64,000 bases of DNA, taken from contig NC_079880.1 in the NCBI RefSeq assembly GCF_029227915.1, forward strand, positions 9,639,501-9,703,500, given 5' to 3'. Position 1 is the first letter of the stretch. Each line of letters opens with the position of its first letter. Below the pieces are notes generated by a model. The model saw nothing but the letters and a program-made list of their open reading frames with translations, did no database searches and had not been told where the DNA came from. Positions 1-13,062 of the stretch are shown piece after piece. This DNA comes from Hydractinia symbiolongicarpus (lineage: Eukaryota; Cnidaria; Hydrozoa; Anthoathecata; Hydractiniidae). A program made the translations under genes and the position numbers.

Positions 1-1984
1 ACTTAATACTCAGTAAAATAGGTCAAGTTTAAATATTAATTTTTTTCGCTATAGCTAGCTAGACTAAGTATGAAAGGACAAGGCTGAGCTTTTTAGCTGA
101 GGAAAATTACATCGCAGTTTTTAAAATTATATTACACATACTACAGAACACCTGCGGGAAATCTCATTGTTCATCAAGTTACCCCATATGGGTAATATGG
201 AAGATTTCTTCATAAAAAACCTCAGAAACCTTTTCAAGTGGATTACTTTCACATTAACAAAAATTGAAAATTTTTAAGATGAACTTTTGCGATTTTGTCA
301 TTTATTAGTTTTCAAATTTCTCGCTGGAAATTTATAAGGTTTAAAACCCATGTCGCACAGTAACTTTTTCGTCCTTATCATAATGTCATATACATAAGCT
401 ATGGAACAACTTTTGCAGGAAAATAAAAACACATAAATAGAAAAAGGTTGTTATAAAAATAATATAAATTAATTTCAAACCAATTAGTCCCTGCAGCCAT
501 TTTGGTGTCAGCAGTATGAAAAACTATGCTAAAACCATAATAAGTAAAAGTCCTATTACTTCAGTAAAAATTGAAATAATGACTTGAAACTTAGTATTAT
601 ATGTTTTTAGACCAGTTTGATGAAATGAACCCAAAAAATTTTTTTGCTACTATTATAGTTCTTGAGTTCCTGAATTTAGCCATTTTTGGGGACTCCGATA
701 AACCTTTTTTGAAAGCATATTATTTTGACAAGCCATGTGTACAGATAACATTCAAAGTGATTCTCAGGATTTAAAATAATTCAAACAGATAAAATGTGTC
801 CCAGGTTTAGGACCATATACCTTATCCAGCTCTATAAATTCAAAGTTGTTAGAAGTTATTTTTTTGTCCACCTGGATCTGCAACACGTTTACTTGCACTA
901 ATCGCTCAGCCTGGTGCCACTCACAATTAATTTTTGAATATCTACAGGAACTTATTATGCAAAATGAAAAATGCTAAACAACTGTATTTGCTTTGCAGAA
1001 GTAACAATAGGCTTCATCATAAGTCCTGTGAATGTTGGTTTATGAAAAATGTATTATACCTTTATGCTATAAGCACTCCACTGGATTTGTAACACATTAC
1101 ACTAAGTGTCCTCCGTATGACACAGTTTACCCTTTACTAAGTCTTAACCTGGACAGAGACTTTACGTCTTCCGGCTCCAAGCGAATATTACTTCTGGCTA
1201 TACTTTCCAAAATTTTGTTATTTCATAAAAGAAACCTGAAAATCTACAAATATTTATTTATGAAAAACAGGTTTCTGTTCGATAAAAGAAACCTGAACAT
1301 TTGCAGAAATTTATTTATGAAATATAGGTTTCTGTTTGTTGTGACAACATATTTAACCAACATGCAATGCCTTGCACACCTAACTAGCTATATACTCAAG
1401 TCTTGACTGTTCACTGTTATGGGAGGTCCAAATTGCTAGCAAGTAGCTATCTTTATTTAAAATGACAGAATGCCTTGAAAAATCTTTTGTATAGCTAGCC
1501 TCATAAAACTAATATATTTACCTCTTGTACTTTATCACTTAATTATTTAATAACAAATGTGCCCCTGAAGTGCTGGCATGGTATTAGCTAGGTAGCTTAA
1601 AATCACAAAATAAATATTATCCAGATGTGACCATCCCTCATCATCAGACATCAGAAAGGCGTTTCTGTTCTTTACTTCTCATTCTGGGGTACCTCGAATT
1701 CTTGTAAATCCAATGAAAAAAAATTACTAAGACTTTCTCTCCTTTCCCTTGCACGACTCATGGCATTTCTCAGCATGTCTTCAGTTCGAAGCCACGATTC
1801 CTTAGCTTCCAACTGCGTCTCGTTCACAAGTTTCAGCGCTAGCCAATGTGATGGACAACGTCGAGGAACCCTGGGTAACTTTGAAAAAATGTGGTTCTGC
1901 CTTATGATTTTTAGATTTTTGCTGCTGATATCAGCATATTTTAGCCCTTGAGTGCCACACCTCCGTATATATAGGAGTTAATTA
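1..1984. other. No gene recognised
   Basis: AT-rich sequence with tagctagct-type strings common in this window. Weak frames exist at 1,032-1,406 and 1,760-1,951 without recognisable domains or splice context. Confidence 0.5.
1225..1340 (+). repeat. Two-copy 57-bp tandem repeat, each unit a hairpin
   Basis: agaaacctg at 1,231 and 1,288 starts each unit and caggtttct (or taggtttct) closes it, so each unit can fold on itself. The sequence is open in one frame for 124 codons, but the predicted product is not recognised and I do not call it a gene. Confidence 0.55.
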
Positions 1985-2163
1985 TCTTTAATATACTTCC
2001 TTTTGACGTCATTATTGTTTTAATGTCAAAGTTTGATAAATTACCGAATACTTTTATTTATGAAAAAAAAAAAATAATAGGTGATATTTCATAGACTAAA
2101 ATTGAGAAAAACATAATCCACGTCGCAAAAGTCACAGACAACACCTTTTCCGTATTATTATGA
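1985..2163 (-). mobile_element. Helitron 5'-end fragment
   Basis: Matches the 5' part of the Helitron units (TTTGACGTCA block, then gtcacaga and cgtattatta) and ends with a minus-strand TC at 2,163 preceded by A. The remainder of the unit is absent here; 3' sequence of the same family lies separately at 3,430-3,773 in the opposite orientation. Confidence 0.6.
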
Positions 2164-2399
2164 TTTCGAATGTATCACATATCTTATTTAAACGAGCGGT
2201 CGTTTCCTTCTTTTTCTTCTTCTTCTCCTTCTCCCGACTTTTTATCGATTGCCACAACGTCATGACTTTTAAAGTCCAACTTGACCCCGAGACTTAACGC
2301 TACGCCGGCTGTGTGCGAATCTTGATATTCCTGCTAGAACCTCACGCAGTGTTTCAATAGAATTAAAAGAGTTGTTTGTCCTTCCGTATTCTTTCCTCC

Positions 2400-2660
2400 A
2401 AGGTTGTGGCACGTGGCCTTGTGGTTATGGAGTTCGCTTTACAATCTCAAGGTCCGTGGTTCGGTCCACAGTGCGGACATGATTAGCAAGTGCCTTTACC
2501 ACAACTACGGATCAATCCATGCCATGTGAGGGAAATTGGGTAGGTATTGCCAGTGTATACTTAATTAATGTATACATTTCGAACACAGGCCCATTTGATA
2601 ACAGTGTTTCCATCACTGAAGTGGCTATATCCTTTGTAAATATTCAGAATAATAATAAAA
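2400..2660 (+). repeat. tRNA-like SINE, family 1
   Basis: tRNA-like head with gtggccttgtggttatgg and a B box GGTTCGGTCC at 2,458-2,467, followed by a body shared with 7,735-7,975: gtatacttaat, cgaacacaggccca, gtggctatatcctttg and an AATAATAAT tail. Confidence 0.65.
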
Positions 2661-3429
2661 AATATATCAGTACGTTTCATGTGGCTGAAACATAAAATTC
2701 TACCCGCTAAAGTTCCGCCATTTTTAGTCGCATAAATTAACGTATGATACCAGAGTATTTTTTGTCGTTTTCTCTCATTACTAAGCGCTTAGTTCAATAT
2801 TAATAATGGCTGTCTCCTGTGTTTATGTTTAACCGAAGTTACGCTAAAGTTTTTTTCAAAAAAGGTATTATACTTATATGGATGACTAATCACTCAGCCC
2901 GGAGTAATATTTATTTTTGCACTTTTAATGGACACGTTCTCTAAAAAATGTTGGCCGACTGTTTTTGCTATGACAGGGTAGAAACGAGTTGTAAACTGTG
3001 TCTCTATTTCAGCTAAAGTTGTGGAAAGTCATCTTTTGAAAAAAATAGTACACCGGAAAGACCATAATATTGTGCGCCTATTTTCAAAAAAAATATTACA
3101 CCGGAAACACCATAATAATCTGCGCCTCATTTGATTTCAGGGGCGGAGACTGGAATTTAAACAAGTTAGTCCATTACGCAAGGCGCTAAATAGCGTTTTT
3201 TTAGGTGCATAAAATCAAAAAAACTAAAACAAATTTTTAAAAATGCATTAAAAACAGTTGGTGAGAACCAAGCAAGGACAGGTCTATTAGCCATCTTTAT
3301 ACTGAGGTTTAAAGCGGGTTTACTTATAATGACATGTTTCATAAAGTGACCCGTTTACACACCCTGTCTTAAGATTAAAACTGAGGTCAAAAACTGACTA
3401 ACTGACGTCATTTTCTGTGGCTAGACTGT

Positions 3430-3773
3430 ACTTGGAACCAAAATGGGAACAATTTTCGAAACCAGGGTTTTCCCCACCCTGTTTTGGAGGATACGGGTTG
3501 ATGACGCCATTGACATACCCTTATAATATATATGCTCGTTAAAAGTAGACAATCCTATACAATTACTTGATTAGTGTTTCAGGTTCTACATAATAGTGGC
3601 AGCGGCTTATTCTACATAGGTAGATGTTTTTGAGTTTCAAGCTAACGACAGATGCATTCCACGGGTTATCAAAATCCTAAAATAAACTTTTTGTAAATCA
3701 TTGATGACGTCATTAAAATTTTTCCCATAGTTTTCTGTGCCTAGGTGGATTTTTCCACAGGCTTATTGACTAG
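3430..3773 (+). mobile_element. Helitron 3'-end fragment
   Basis: Degenerate internal blocks (gggaacaattttcgaaacc, cgggttgatgacg) lead to the hairpin GTGGATTTTTCCAC and CTAG at 3,770-3,773 followed by T. The 5' end is missing or unrecognisable. Confidence 0.6.
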
Positions 3774-4189
3774 TTAATATACTAACAGCCTAAAATTACA
3801 ACTATGTGTTCGTACGGCGTCCCCATCTTATATCTTTCTGGCATCCAAATGGCAATAGGATCATGGCCTGTGTAAAGGCCTGTTCACGTGACCATTTTAC
3901 AACCCAGAATCTGGGTTTTAACAATTAGATTTCCTTTAATAACCTAGGTTTTTCTCAAAGATGGCCGTGTTAAGTAAGCATGTCATTTAAAAAGATCGAG
4001 TTAGCAAGCCATTTGAAAAGATCGATTTAACTGACGTCAAGATTAGGCTAAGATTTCTGGCGAGTGAAAAAGTGATGACCAAACGTAAACAAGTGACAGG
4101 AACAGTATGTTTTTGCTTCAAACAGAGTTGGCCAGGATCACTGATTACTTAGTTTTGTTATGTTACGGCTCATATTTATTGAAAGTTTT

Positions 4190-4470
4190 ACCCAGGATAG
4201 CTTCTTTAGTTAAGGATAGCTTCTTCAGTTAATGGTGCTGCTATCAACGAGGATCCTGCGTGGACCGGGACCCTAGTGCATTCAAATCTCCTATTTCAGC
4301 TACAAAATTTCGTGGGAACACCACAGTCGTTCAACTGGGCAACAGCCTAAGATATCAATTATCTAAGTAGAAAGGATAAATTCACCCTTTTATAGTCTCT
4401 GGCATGATCGGTTTGGGTTTGAACCCAAGGCCTTACACACTGGGGAGCATAAAATAATAAAATTGCTTTG
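4190..4470 (-). repeat. tRNA-like SINE, family 2, reverse copy
   Basis: Reverse complement carries gggttcaaaccc (B box at 4,416-4,425), atgccagagactataaaag and the distal body found at 39,600-39,720. Confidence 0.55.
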
Positions 4471-4704
4471 CAAACACCAAATACGGAAACATTTATAGAG
4501 TTTTCCTAAACCTGTATGGATATAGCGTACAACTGAGCAATAAATAGCATCATATTTACTTTTCTCAATGCTATGAGTTTATTTTCTTATTCTTTCTATA
4601 TTGTGATTTGTTTACTTTGGCTAAGTTACGTAACTGCCCATTGGTACCATTTTAAACAATCTTTGAAATTTTCAGAACACGAACTATAAGATATTTTATA
4701 CACT

Positions 4705-4825
4705 GGCTTGTTTTACCCGGTTGGCTTGTTTTACCCGGTTGGCTTGTTTTACCCGGTTGGCTTGTTTTACCCGGTTGGCTTGTTTTGCCCGGTTGGCTTG
4801 TTTTACCCGGTTGGCTTGTTTTACC
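4705..4825. repeat. 18-bp tandem repeat, 6.7 copies
   Basis: Unit GGCTTGTTTTACCCGGTT; six full copies and 13 bases of a seventh. Only one copy (4,777-4,794) has a change, A to G. The period is a multiple of three, so both strands stay open across it. These frames are a by-product. Confidence 0.9.
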
Positions 4826-5091
4826 ATAAATTGTGATAACTTTTTCAATGGCAAGGAAACTGTTGCTCCACATTACCCGTCAGTCATACATTTAATTTTT
4901 CCTGGCTTTTTAAGAGTGCTGAATGTATTATTGCAGATTTAAATGGTAATTAAAGCAAATACAGGTGGCTATAAATGAAGAAATAGTATTGTCCAATAAA
5001 TAAAGAAAGAGTGATACGGTATTTGACTTCTAAGGTACTTGTTTTACGTGAACAAGACAATTTTGCATTACTTGTAATTTATTTCAACATT

Positions 5092-5340
5092 ATGCAGCAA
5101 TCAAACGTTTCTAAAAGGATACACACATTAAACAATAAACTAAAAAACTAATTATTGGCGCCAAAAAGAATTATGTAGCAATCAAACGTTTCTAAAAGCA
5201 TTACACACATTAAATAATAAACTAAAAAACTAATTATTGGCGCCAAAAAGAATTATGTAGCAGTCAAACGTTTTTGAAAGCATTACACACATTAAATAAT
5301 AAACTAAAAACTAATTATTGGCGCCAAAAAGAATTATGTA
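5092..5340. repeat. Three-copy 81-83-bp tandem repeat
   Basis: Units start at 5,094, 5,175 and 5,258 with g(c/t)agcaatcaaacg and end in ttggcgccaaaaagaattat. Copies 2 and 3 share changes not in copy 1. Confidence 0.85.
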
Positions 5341-7734
5341 TGTCACACAAAAGAAAATGACAGATAGCTAAAAAGAGAAACTTAATTTGGTAAGAGTGGC
5401 TATTCATTCCGAAGGGCGACACTGTCTTTTCATATATTATCAATAATTTTTTAAAACCCTCCTGTATAAACATTGTAGGTTTCTTTTTAATTATCTTTTT
5501 GAACCATAGGTCAGTCAAATTGACAAAAAACACTCTTATCTGTGTTACTACTAATTTAGCCATGATTGAAACACAACAACAATGACTGTTCAAATTAACT
5601 ATTTAAATTGTTTTATAATACCAAATATGTTCTAAAATACGCATAATCAAATGAAATGTGAAACATCGTTTTAAAGATGCAATTAGATATTTTTTTGATT
5701 TGGTAAAAACATTGTGCCTATGGTGGCTATTTAAGGATTAATACCACTTTTAAATTTTTGTTTCTCGTACCTACAGTAATTAATTTGTGCATAAAAGTAT
5801 ACATGGCGCTTTAGAATTCTGTAATCTAATTCAACTTTTAATGTTTTTTCAGAACTGATGATGATCACAGGATTAAATTATATTAAAAATCATTCTTGGT
5901 CTTATTCCTCACATGAATTATTTTCTATTAATATATTTTCAAACTTTTTTTAAAGATGATTAAATAGTCATTTCAATATCACTTAGTAATCAAGTTCTTA
6001 AGTAACAATTAAAATACGCAATGTCCCTTTTTCAATTCGAGTAGCCCTCGTTGACTAAGGCAACATTCTTCCTGAATCCGCCGATAGCTACTTTATCGCT
6101 TCCATCTGAATTGTATGCAACCACTCCATTATTATCAAGTTTGGCTTTCTTGTCAGATGTTTGATTAACTGTTGATTTGATATTTAGCGATTGTCTATGC
6201 TGCTTCCGGTACAACAGAAAAATGGCACCCAAAATTGCCAAAATTAAAATGACTGCACCCACGACAGGCACAACAATTACAGTGATGGTGTTATCAGAAG
6301 TGGAAGCCTGCTCAACTGTAGTTTCTAAAACAACAAGAACATATTAAAGCTATGCTAGTGTTGTCTAAATTTCAAACAATATTTCTATTTTAAGAAAGAC
6401 CAGAGAAAAGTATTAGATGTTTGACTCTAAACGGATACTGACTGGTGAAAAGCCTGTTGTGAACTTAATCATGGTTTTGATTTTTTATGTCAAAGATAAT
6501 GCTATGTAAAAAAGAACCTGTTTTCCTAAACACCGTGTTGTTATTAAGTTTTCCTTCTAATTTTTATTCAGTAGGGCAATGAATAATTTATTAATTTTAT
6601 CATTATTACACGCTTTTAGGAGAATATCGATTTTGTTTACCAGGGTGATCATTATTCTTATATCTTCATTGTTCTAGACAATAGACCTGTTGTGTCGTAA
6701 CATAATATTTCTATTAAACCTATTCTTATTAGAAAGGCGTTTATTATCATTGATGAGCATTCTTTCCACTTGCTGTGTTATTCTATACCTTATGACGCCG
6801 TTCGATTTCCTCTTGTATAGACCAATCAATAAAAACAGGGTAATAATAATGATGCAGTTATTTTTATCAATGTTTAATGTCATATACAACTTACTTTTTA
6901 TCTTGCAAAGTTTTCCGTCTGCAGCTTCATCACATCTAGAATGGTGTCAAATATTTATAATAGAGCCAGGAAATTTGTCTATTCTCTGCTTACTGTAACT
7001 ATCTGATAATATCATTAAGTTATCTATCTGGTCAAAAAGTAAGTGTTGTTGGCATAATAAATAAAAGACTTACAAAAATATACATAATTAAAAATGTTTA
7101 TATTTAAGCATTGAACTGTACTTCCAAATTTGGTAGTTAAAGGAGCAAATAAGCAAGGTTTTATTGAGCAACACGGTCTAAAAATGTGTAAATTCTTGTA
7201 TAAGATAAATATTATCTATGGAAGTTACACACCTTTCTCCTTTACATCCCTCGGGACACTTGCAAACACTTTTGTCACCCTGTCATATGCATATCCCACC
7301 ATTCTGTCCTTCACATGAACATATCTCTACATCATTCACAAAGTTTCGTGTGGTGCTTAACCCGCATGGATCGATTGCTTTCACTATAAATTCATATCTT
7401 CCAGCTTTTGTTGGATGCCATGTTAAAACACCATGTGAAGAGACTGTCATACCATAATTTTCACCAACAAGTTCGTAACGCAATCTCTGCATCTCTGGAT
7501 CAGATGCGGATATCACATGTCTCCACTTTTGTTTTCTAAATGACCTTAGATTAAGGTTGGTACCACTGAAAACAGGAGGTTTGTTGTCTAAATGATAATT
7601 TTAATAGAAAACAATGCAAAATAAATGCGCAAGCAATATACGTAAATAACAGTAAATATTTAATTACTTTAACTGTTTCAATTACAAAACATATGTTTTA
7701 TCTTGGTAGTTTAAAACTTTTGTAAATGGGAGGT

Positions 7735-7975
7735 GTATACTTATTATTATTCCGAATATTTATACAGGATATAGCCATTTCAATGTTGGAAACCCTGTTA
7801 TTAATGTGGGACCTGTGTTTCGAATGTATCCATTAAGTATACAGCGGCATTGCAATCACATGGCATGCTGCGGTAAGAAAACTAGCTAAACATGCCCGCG
7901 CTGGGGACTGAACCACAGACCTTGTGATTACAAAGCATACTTCATAATCACCAGGCCATGCGTCACTTTTAATAG
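7735..7975 (-). repeat. tRNA-like SINE, family 1, reverse copy
   Basis: Reverse-complement match to 2,400-2,660 over head, B box (at 7,915-7,924) and the atggctatatcctgta body with an AATAATAAT tail. It lies in an intron of the left VWDE-like copy. Confidence 0.65.
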
Positions 7976-9226
7976 CAGCTAAGAGCAAGTAAAGCCCGTC
8001 AACTACCACTGGATAATTGCTTACCTGTTCGTTTGACGAAACCTGTCAGAGATTGTGCTGGATTACAAATCTGACACCAGTCACTTGGATTTGCGTCACC
8101 ATGTGCAAAGCAGTAGTTTCTTATTTTGCAGGAATTTCGCTACAAGAATAAAAGAACCTGCGTTTTGTTCCTGCAAAACAACTAATGTTTACAACGGTGA
8201 ATAATTATTTTATTTTTGAATTACAATACATTATTCGTGACGAATTATTTCTCTAATTTTAAAACAGTATTCTATTTTCTATTTTCTTTTGAAACTAATT
8301 TTTGTTTATAAAATATTAATTACTGGTCTTTACCTTTTGAAAACAACTTTTGTAATTTTTGTTACACTCCATGCATTTTGAATCATAAACTAAAAACAAT
8401 GCGCTGTTTTCAGTAAAGTTCACACCGTTATTTGAAACTTTGATAAGAAATCCTCCAGTTGGTTTTCCATAAGATGTTGCAGGATTTCCATTAATTTCAA
8501 CAGGTGTCTGAGGCATGAAGCAACTTATTTCACCAAAACTGAGTAATTGACCACCAATTGTGCTATTGCGTTTCGTTATAACATATGGCTTGTCACTGAT
8601 CTAAAATGAAGATGCTTTGCGAGTAATGAGTTATGTAATGTTCTCTCGATTTACCAAAAATAAATTAAACATTAGAACGTTTATTTGTTCTGCATTGTTT
8701 ATAATGCACACTTAATTAATTTACCCGTAGAAATTCCGTACTTAAGACAGTTTCATTTCTTATTATTAATAGACCGCCGCAATAAAAAAATGAGGTTTTT
8801 GAGTTGCAACTATTTAATTATATTGTTATTCTGTATTGTATTTGTATTCTTATTTCGTGTAAAATCATTTCCTGGATAATAAAGCTCTAGCTATGTATTT
8901 TTGGTCAAAGTGCACTGATTTCTAATACATCAACCATTCTATAAATTAATTAAGGTTTATTGGACATTTATAAAACTACAACTTACAATTACTTCTGTGA
9001 TGTGACACGACAAATTCTTTGAGTCAATAAAATCTGCTCCCTTGACTCTTGTACGAATGCAATCTCTTTTTTCGGATATCACAAAGCCCGTGAAATGGTA
9101 TTCCATATAGCCTTGGACTTTGTCCTATTGTTAAAAAAAATTTCCTTTAATAAAAGAAGATTAATTGAACCTTGAAGAAAGGAGACTTTGATCTTGAAAA
9201 CAATCATTAGACTATTCAAATCATTA

Positions 9227-9331
9227 CAGCTACAATCGTGGTCACAACATGTTGGGACAAGACAACGAATTTCGAAGTTCGCCACCACAAAACTGCCTTA
9301 GTCTCAATATTTTTGTCCACGATTGTAGCTG
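9227..9331. mobile_element. 105-bp MITE with perfect 15-bp TIRs
   Basis: Termini CAGCTACAATCGTGG and its reverse complement bound a 105-base element in an intron of the left VWDE-like copy. The interior (ggacaagacaacgaatttcg, ccaccacaa, gtctcaata) is shared with 20,945-21,170. No clear target duplication. Confidence 0.6.
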
Positions 9332-10190
9332 TTTTGATATCTAATTACTGGCTGTTCAGTATTAAGATCTTTCGTTTTAAAACTTTAAATTTTACTTTAT
9401 TTACATACGTGTCACAAAAGCCTTAATCCCTTGAGCAGAATTGAGCCGTTTTGGCCTACGAACTTTTGTAGGAATTACCAGAGAACAATATTTGAAGCAA
9501 AAATGCATGACTAAACATATTTAAAAAATATAAATCATACTATTTTTAAGTGTATTTGTTTTTAATGCACTAAAAAATAAAAATAAAAATCGGTAACTTA
9601 ATAGACACAAAACAAGTTGGTAGGGGAGCCGACCGATAAAAAAATACGATCGATAAAATACATTATTGAGCCAAAATCTGGTCCATTTTTATCAATTTCT
9701 TTTGCCTATGAGTACCTTTTTTGATTGAGCAGTCCGAAGAAATGTAATCTTCTTTACAAATGCACGTGGCATTTTCACAAGTTCCATGACCACTGCACTC
9801 ATTTGTGCAAAGGCTGCTTCCAATCTCTTCAGGAGGTACTACTACTCCAGTGGAATCCTTTTTCCAGTATTTTAATTCTTTTAATGTTATTTCTTCACAA
9901 TCACCAGTCATTGCAGTAATAGCTGATGCAGTGCTAACTTCATAATCATCAGTTACCTGCAGAAATGAAGAACGTGACATTAATACGGAGAAGTCAGAGC
10001 TAAAAGAGTTTCATTTTTCAATATTTTAGGTTCTTCTGATTTCCAAACAGGAGTAAAGTAATATTATACTTAACTAATTCATGGCCCGTGAATTAATCTA
10101 CTGGTTTACCCATCCTATCTTTACTGCATTTTGTGGGTCTCGCTGCTGCAGTTACCATTTTGCGTTACAAACAGACGTATTATAATTAGG

Positions 10191-10421
10191 CTAGTCAGTA
10201 TCCCGCGGATAAATCCGCGGGTTCGCCCGTCTTTTATATATCGCATTTCGTGTTTCCGTAATACGACTTTTTCTGGCACACAAACAGACAGACGGAATAC
10301 GGCTATTCAACCTCGTCCACAGGGTCTTGTGGCCTCTGAGCCGTTTTTACGGAGTCGTTATCAACTTTATCAACAAGGCAAAATGCCCTGGGAACGAGGT
10401 TGAGGGCTATTATTAAAGAGA
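10191..10421 (-). mobile_element. Short Helitron of a second subfamily, 231 bp
   Basis: Minus-strand start TCTCTTTAATAATAGCC at 10,421, preceded by A. The end has a 9-bp perfect hairpin (CCCGCGGATAAATCCGCGGG at 10,202-10,221), 7 bases, then CTAG at 10,191-10,194. It contains a tRNA-unlike 100-base insert (cctcgt... to ...acgagg) absent from its relative at 19,660. The base after CTAG is C rather than T. Confidence 0.65.
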
Positions 10422-12584
10422 TTAAATTTAGCGTCTTAATTACTGGTGTGAATCTAAAATACAATAATTAAGTTAGACGGTGATTAAATCTATATTTATT
10501 TAGATCTCTATCTTCCATGAGCATTTTGCAACTTTATCATTATGGCCTTGTAGTTATCTTTCAAATGTTGTATCTTTTATTTATAATTGTTTTTCATAGC
10601 CGAGTTATGTATTAAATTAAATTGTCCTACCTGTACATCTAACACACATTGATCAACAAATCCACTAATATCATATCCTTTTATCTGGCTCATACAGGCC
10701 TTTCCTGCAGACAACTCTTGAAGCGCTTTCGTGCATTTGTACTCCGTACCGGATCTAGTTTTTCCAGTTTTAGTTGGAAAATCTGCTATCGTACCCTTAC
10801 TTTGTTTGGGATCGTAAATATATATTCCTGTGTCTCCATCATCTGGCAAAGTAATGAAACTTTTATCAGCAACAGAACGTTTTTCACGACGATGACAATG
10901 GTCGAAAACTAAAAGAAATATGGTTTAAATGTTAACGATTGTACAGAGGTTTGGCATTTCTCTCGTAAAACTATTTATTGCGTATCAATGTGTAACTTAC
11001 TTGGATGCTGAATTCCTATCACCACTGCGTTTTCGTGTGTGTACTTAGGTCCATCAGAAAATTTATTCAGGCGTTCTATGACCTTGTTTTTTCCGCATAC
11101 GCCATATTTGTCAGCACGACTATGTAAACATTTTGAATGACCTCCTTTGTAGTAAAATAAACTTTCACCGACTGGGATTCTACGGAAATTATAAGCGATT
11201 TCGTATCATTGCTAGGTATTAGAAACTTCAATAAAATAGGCAGTTACTTAAAATACCCACTTTAAACTTTCAGTAAAAATTTTCTGATGTTCCTTTCCTG
11301 TAAAAACCGTTCCATCTTTAGCCTCCATCTCGTTTTTCGTATTAACATCAAAATTGCCACACAGTCCTGCGGTACTTTCATACTCATCCGATGGGACTTG
11401 GACCTGTATATTTGCTAACCAATGATTTGTCCAATTTATTGCTTGAATCATTATTTTACAAATGCTCCAGAAGGAAAGTTAACCTAAAAGAAAAACAAAA
11501 GCCATATTAAAACTTTAAGACTTTGTATAACTTTTTGAAATTTGAAGCCACAATCCGAAAAGGAAATTAATAGACACTTTGCATCCTTGGCTGTGGTTCA
11601 AAATAGACATAGGCATATATGGGCTATAATAACTTTGTTGCTGTTAGCCTGCGGGGACGCCATTTGTAACATAAGAGTATTTTTAGAGCATTTTGTGCTA
11701 CGATCCATCACTTTATTTACGAAGTGATACTTTGAGATAAATATTTTTATACTTGATTTTACAAAAGTTAAAGAACTAAGCGAGTTTGATGATGGGATAT
11801 GAAATGTGTGTCTTGCAGAGACATAAAATGTAAAATACTTTCCAAGGCAAGCAAATAAATAAATTGGTACGAAAATAGAATTTAAGGAAACTTATGGTCT
11901 TATACACAAAATAAATTAGTTTACTCCATGGAAAAAGAATCTTTAGAAGCAATATACAACTCATTGAATACGAGTCTGTCCCTTATGGTTTGTCTAAATA
12001 ATTCTTCTAATTCGTTACACATACATACACAACTTTCAAATATCTACAGCTACAAATGTTCAATTAACAGTATACTTAACGTTTTTTAAAATCATTTCAT
12101 TAAGAAATTAAACTAATATCGAGGTTGTATGAAAATAATGTGGCAAATATTAAACTCGCAGCTATCCCAGCATGCCAAGAAACAGTTACTTACAACAAAG
12201 ATTTTGCCATTATCATTTCTTTCTATGGTCGTTCCGACTTGTGGTTCATCTGTGCTGGCAAATCTCACCCGAGGGATATTGTCTTGACACATATCAATAA
12301 CAATGACGTCGTTGCCTTCTCTTACAGCTACTCCACAATTACACGCAACACTGTCACACTGGCGTGTTCTCACATGAACCTGTATTAAAATTCTAACGAC
12401 TTAAAGTGCAACTTTCAGACCGAGGAATAGAGTCATAAATGCTCTTGTCTAGGGTTTTGGATCTGTAAATTCTGAAGGTTATTGAAGATAGATGTTGAAG
12501 GCAAGAGTGTGAAGTGAGTTAGAATGCAGAAAAAATAAGAACTTGGATATTTTTTATAAGTTCAGTTTTATGTAAGCTAGAGCT

Positions 12585-12975
12585 AGGTATTACGTTTTTA
12601 TGTAGCACAATTTAAATTGTCAAGCAAACTCGCATTTCTCATGAAAAAAGCCACTAACATTCTCAAATTTTATATTTGTTTACATAAAAAACTAAGTAAA
12701 TATCAGTTTTGTTTACATCTTTGTGAGTGCTGAATTTTTTTTATAATTCAGTGCTGAACAAATTGATATTTTACTTTACAGTACAGATAAAGAAAGTAAA
12801 GATTTGTAACATTCTCGTCCCCAGAGCTCTATGAGATTAAAACCCCGAAAGTACTACTTTTGAGTTTATCTCAAAGAGTTCTGTGGTCGAAAATGGATTT
12901 GTAAAAAAACAAGATGAAGCCATCATATTGCACGTTCAAATTGTTGTTGAATGTTTCCGGTCTGTATGTTTATTT
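12585..12975. other. 391-base segment present only in the left arm
   Basis: In the right arm agagct joins aaatttggcgcc directly (63,650-63,670); here 391 AT-rich bases lie between. No TIR or coding sequence is evident. It may be an insertion on the left or a deletion on the right. Confidence 0.7.
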
Positions 12976-13062
12976 AAATTTGGCGCCATCTAATCATAAC
13001 AAACTTCATCGTTCGAAGCTCGTAGTATTATATGAAAAAGGGACTCAAAACGTAGACCCCGT

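Noticed and set aside
1032-1406. 124-codon plus-strand frame as a gene
   Set aside because: Its open length comes mainly from the two-copy 57-bp repeat; no domain, leader or splice context.
4652-4942. Repeat proteins on both strands over the 18-bp satellite
   Set aside because: A period divisible by three keeps frames open by chance; there is no codon bias or flanking exon structure.
4705-5340. CRISPR array
   Set aside because: Units are directly abutting tandem repeats without unique spacers, in a eukaryotic context.
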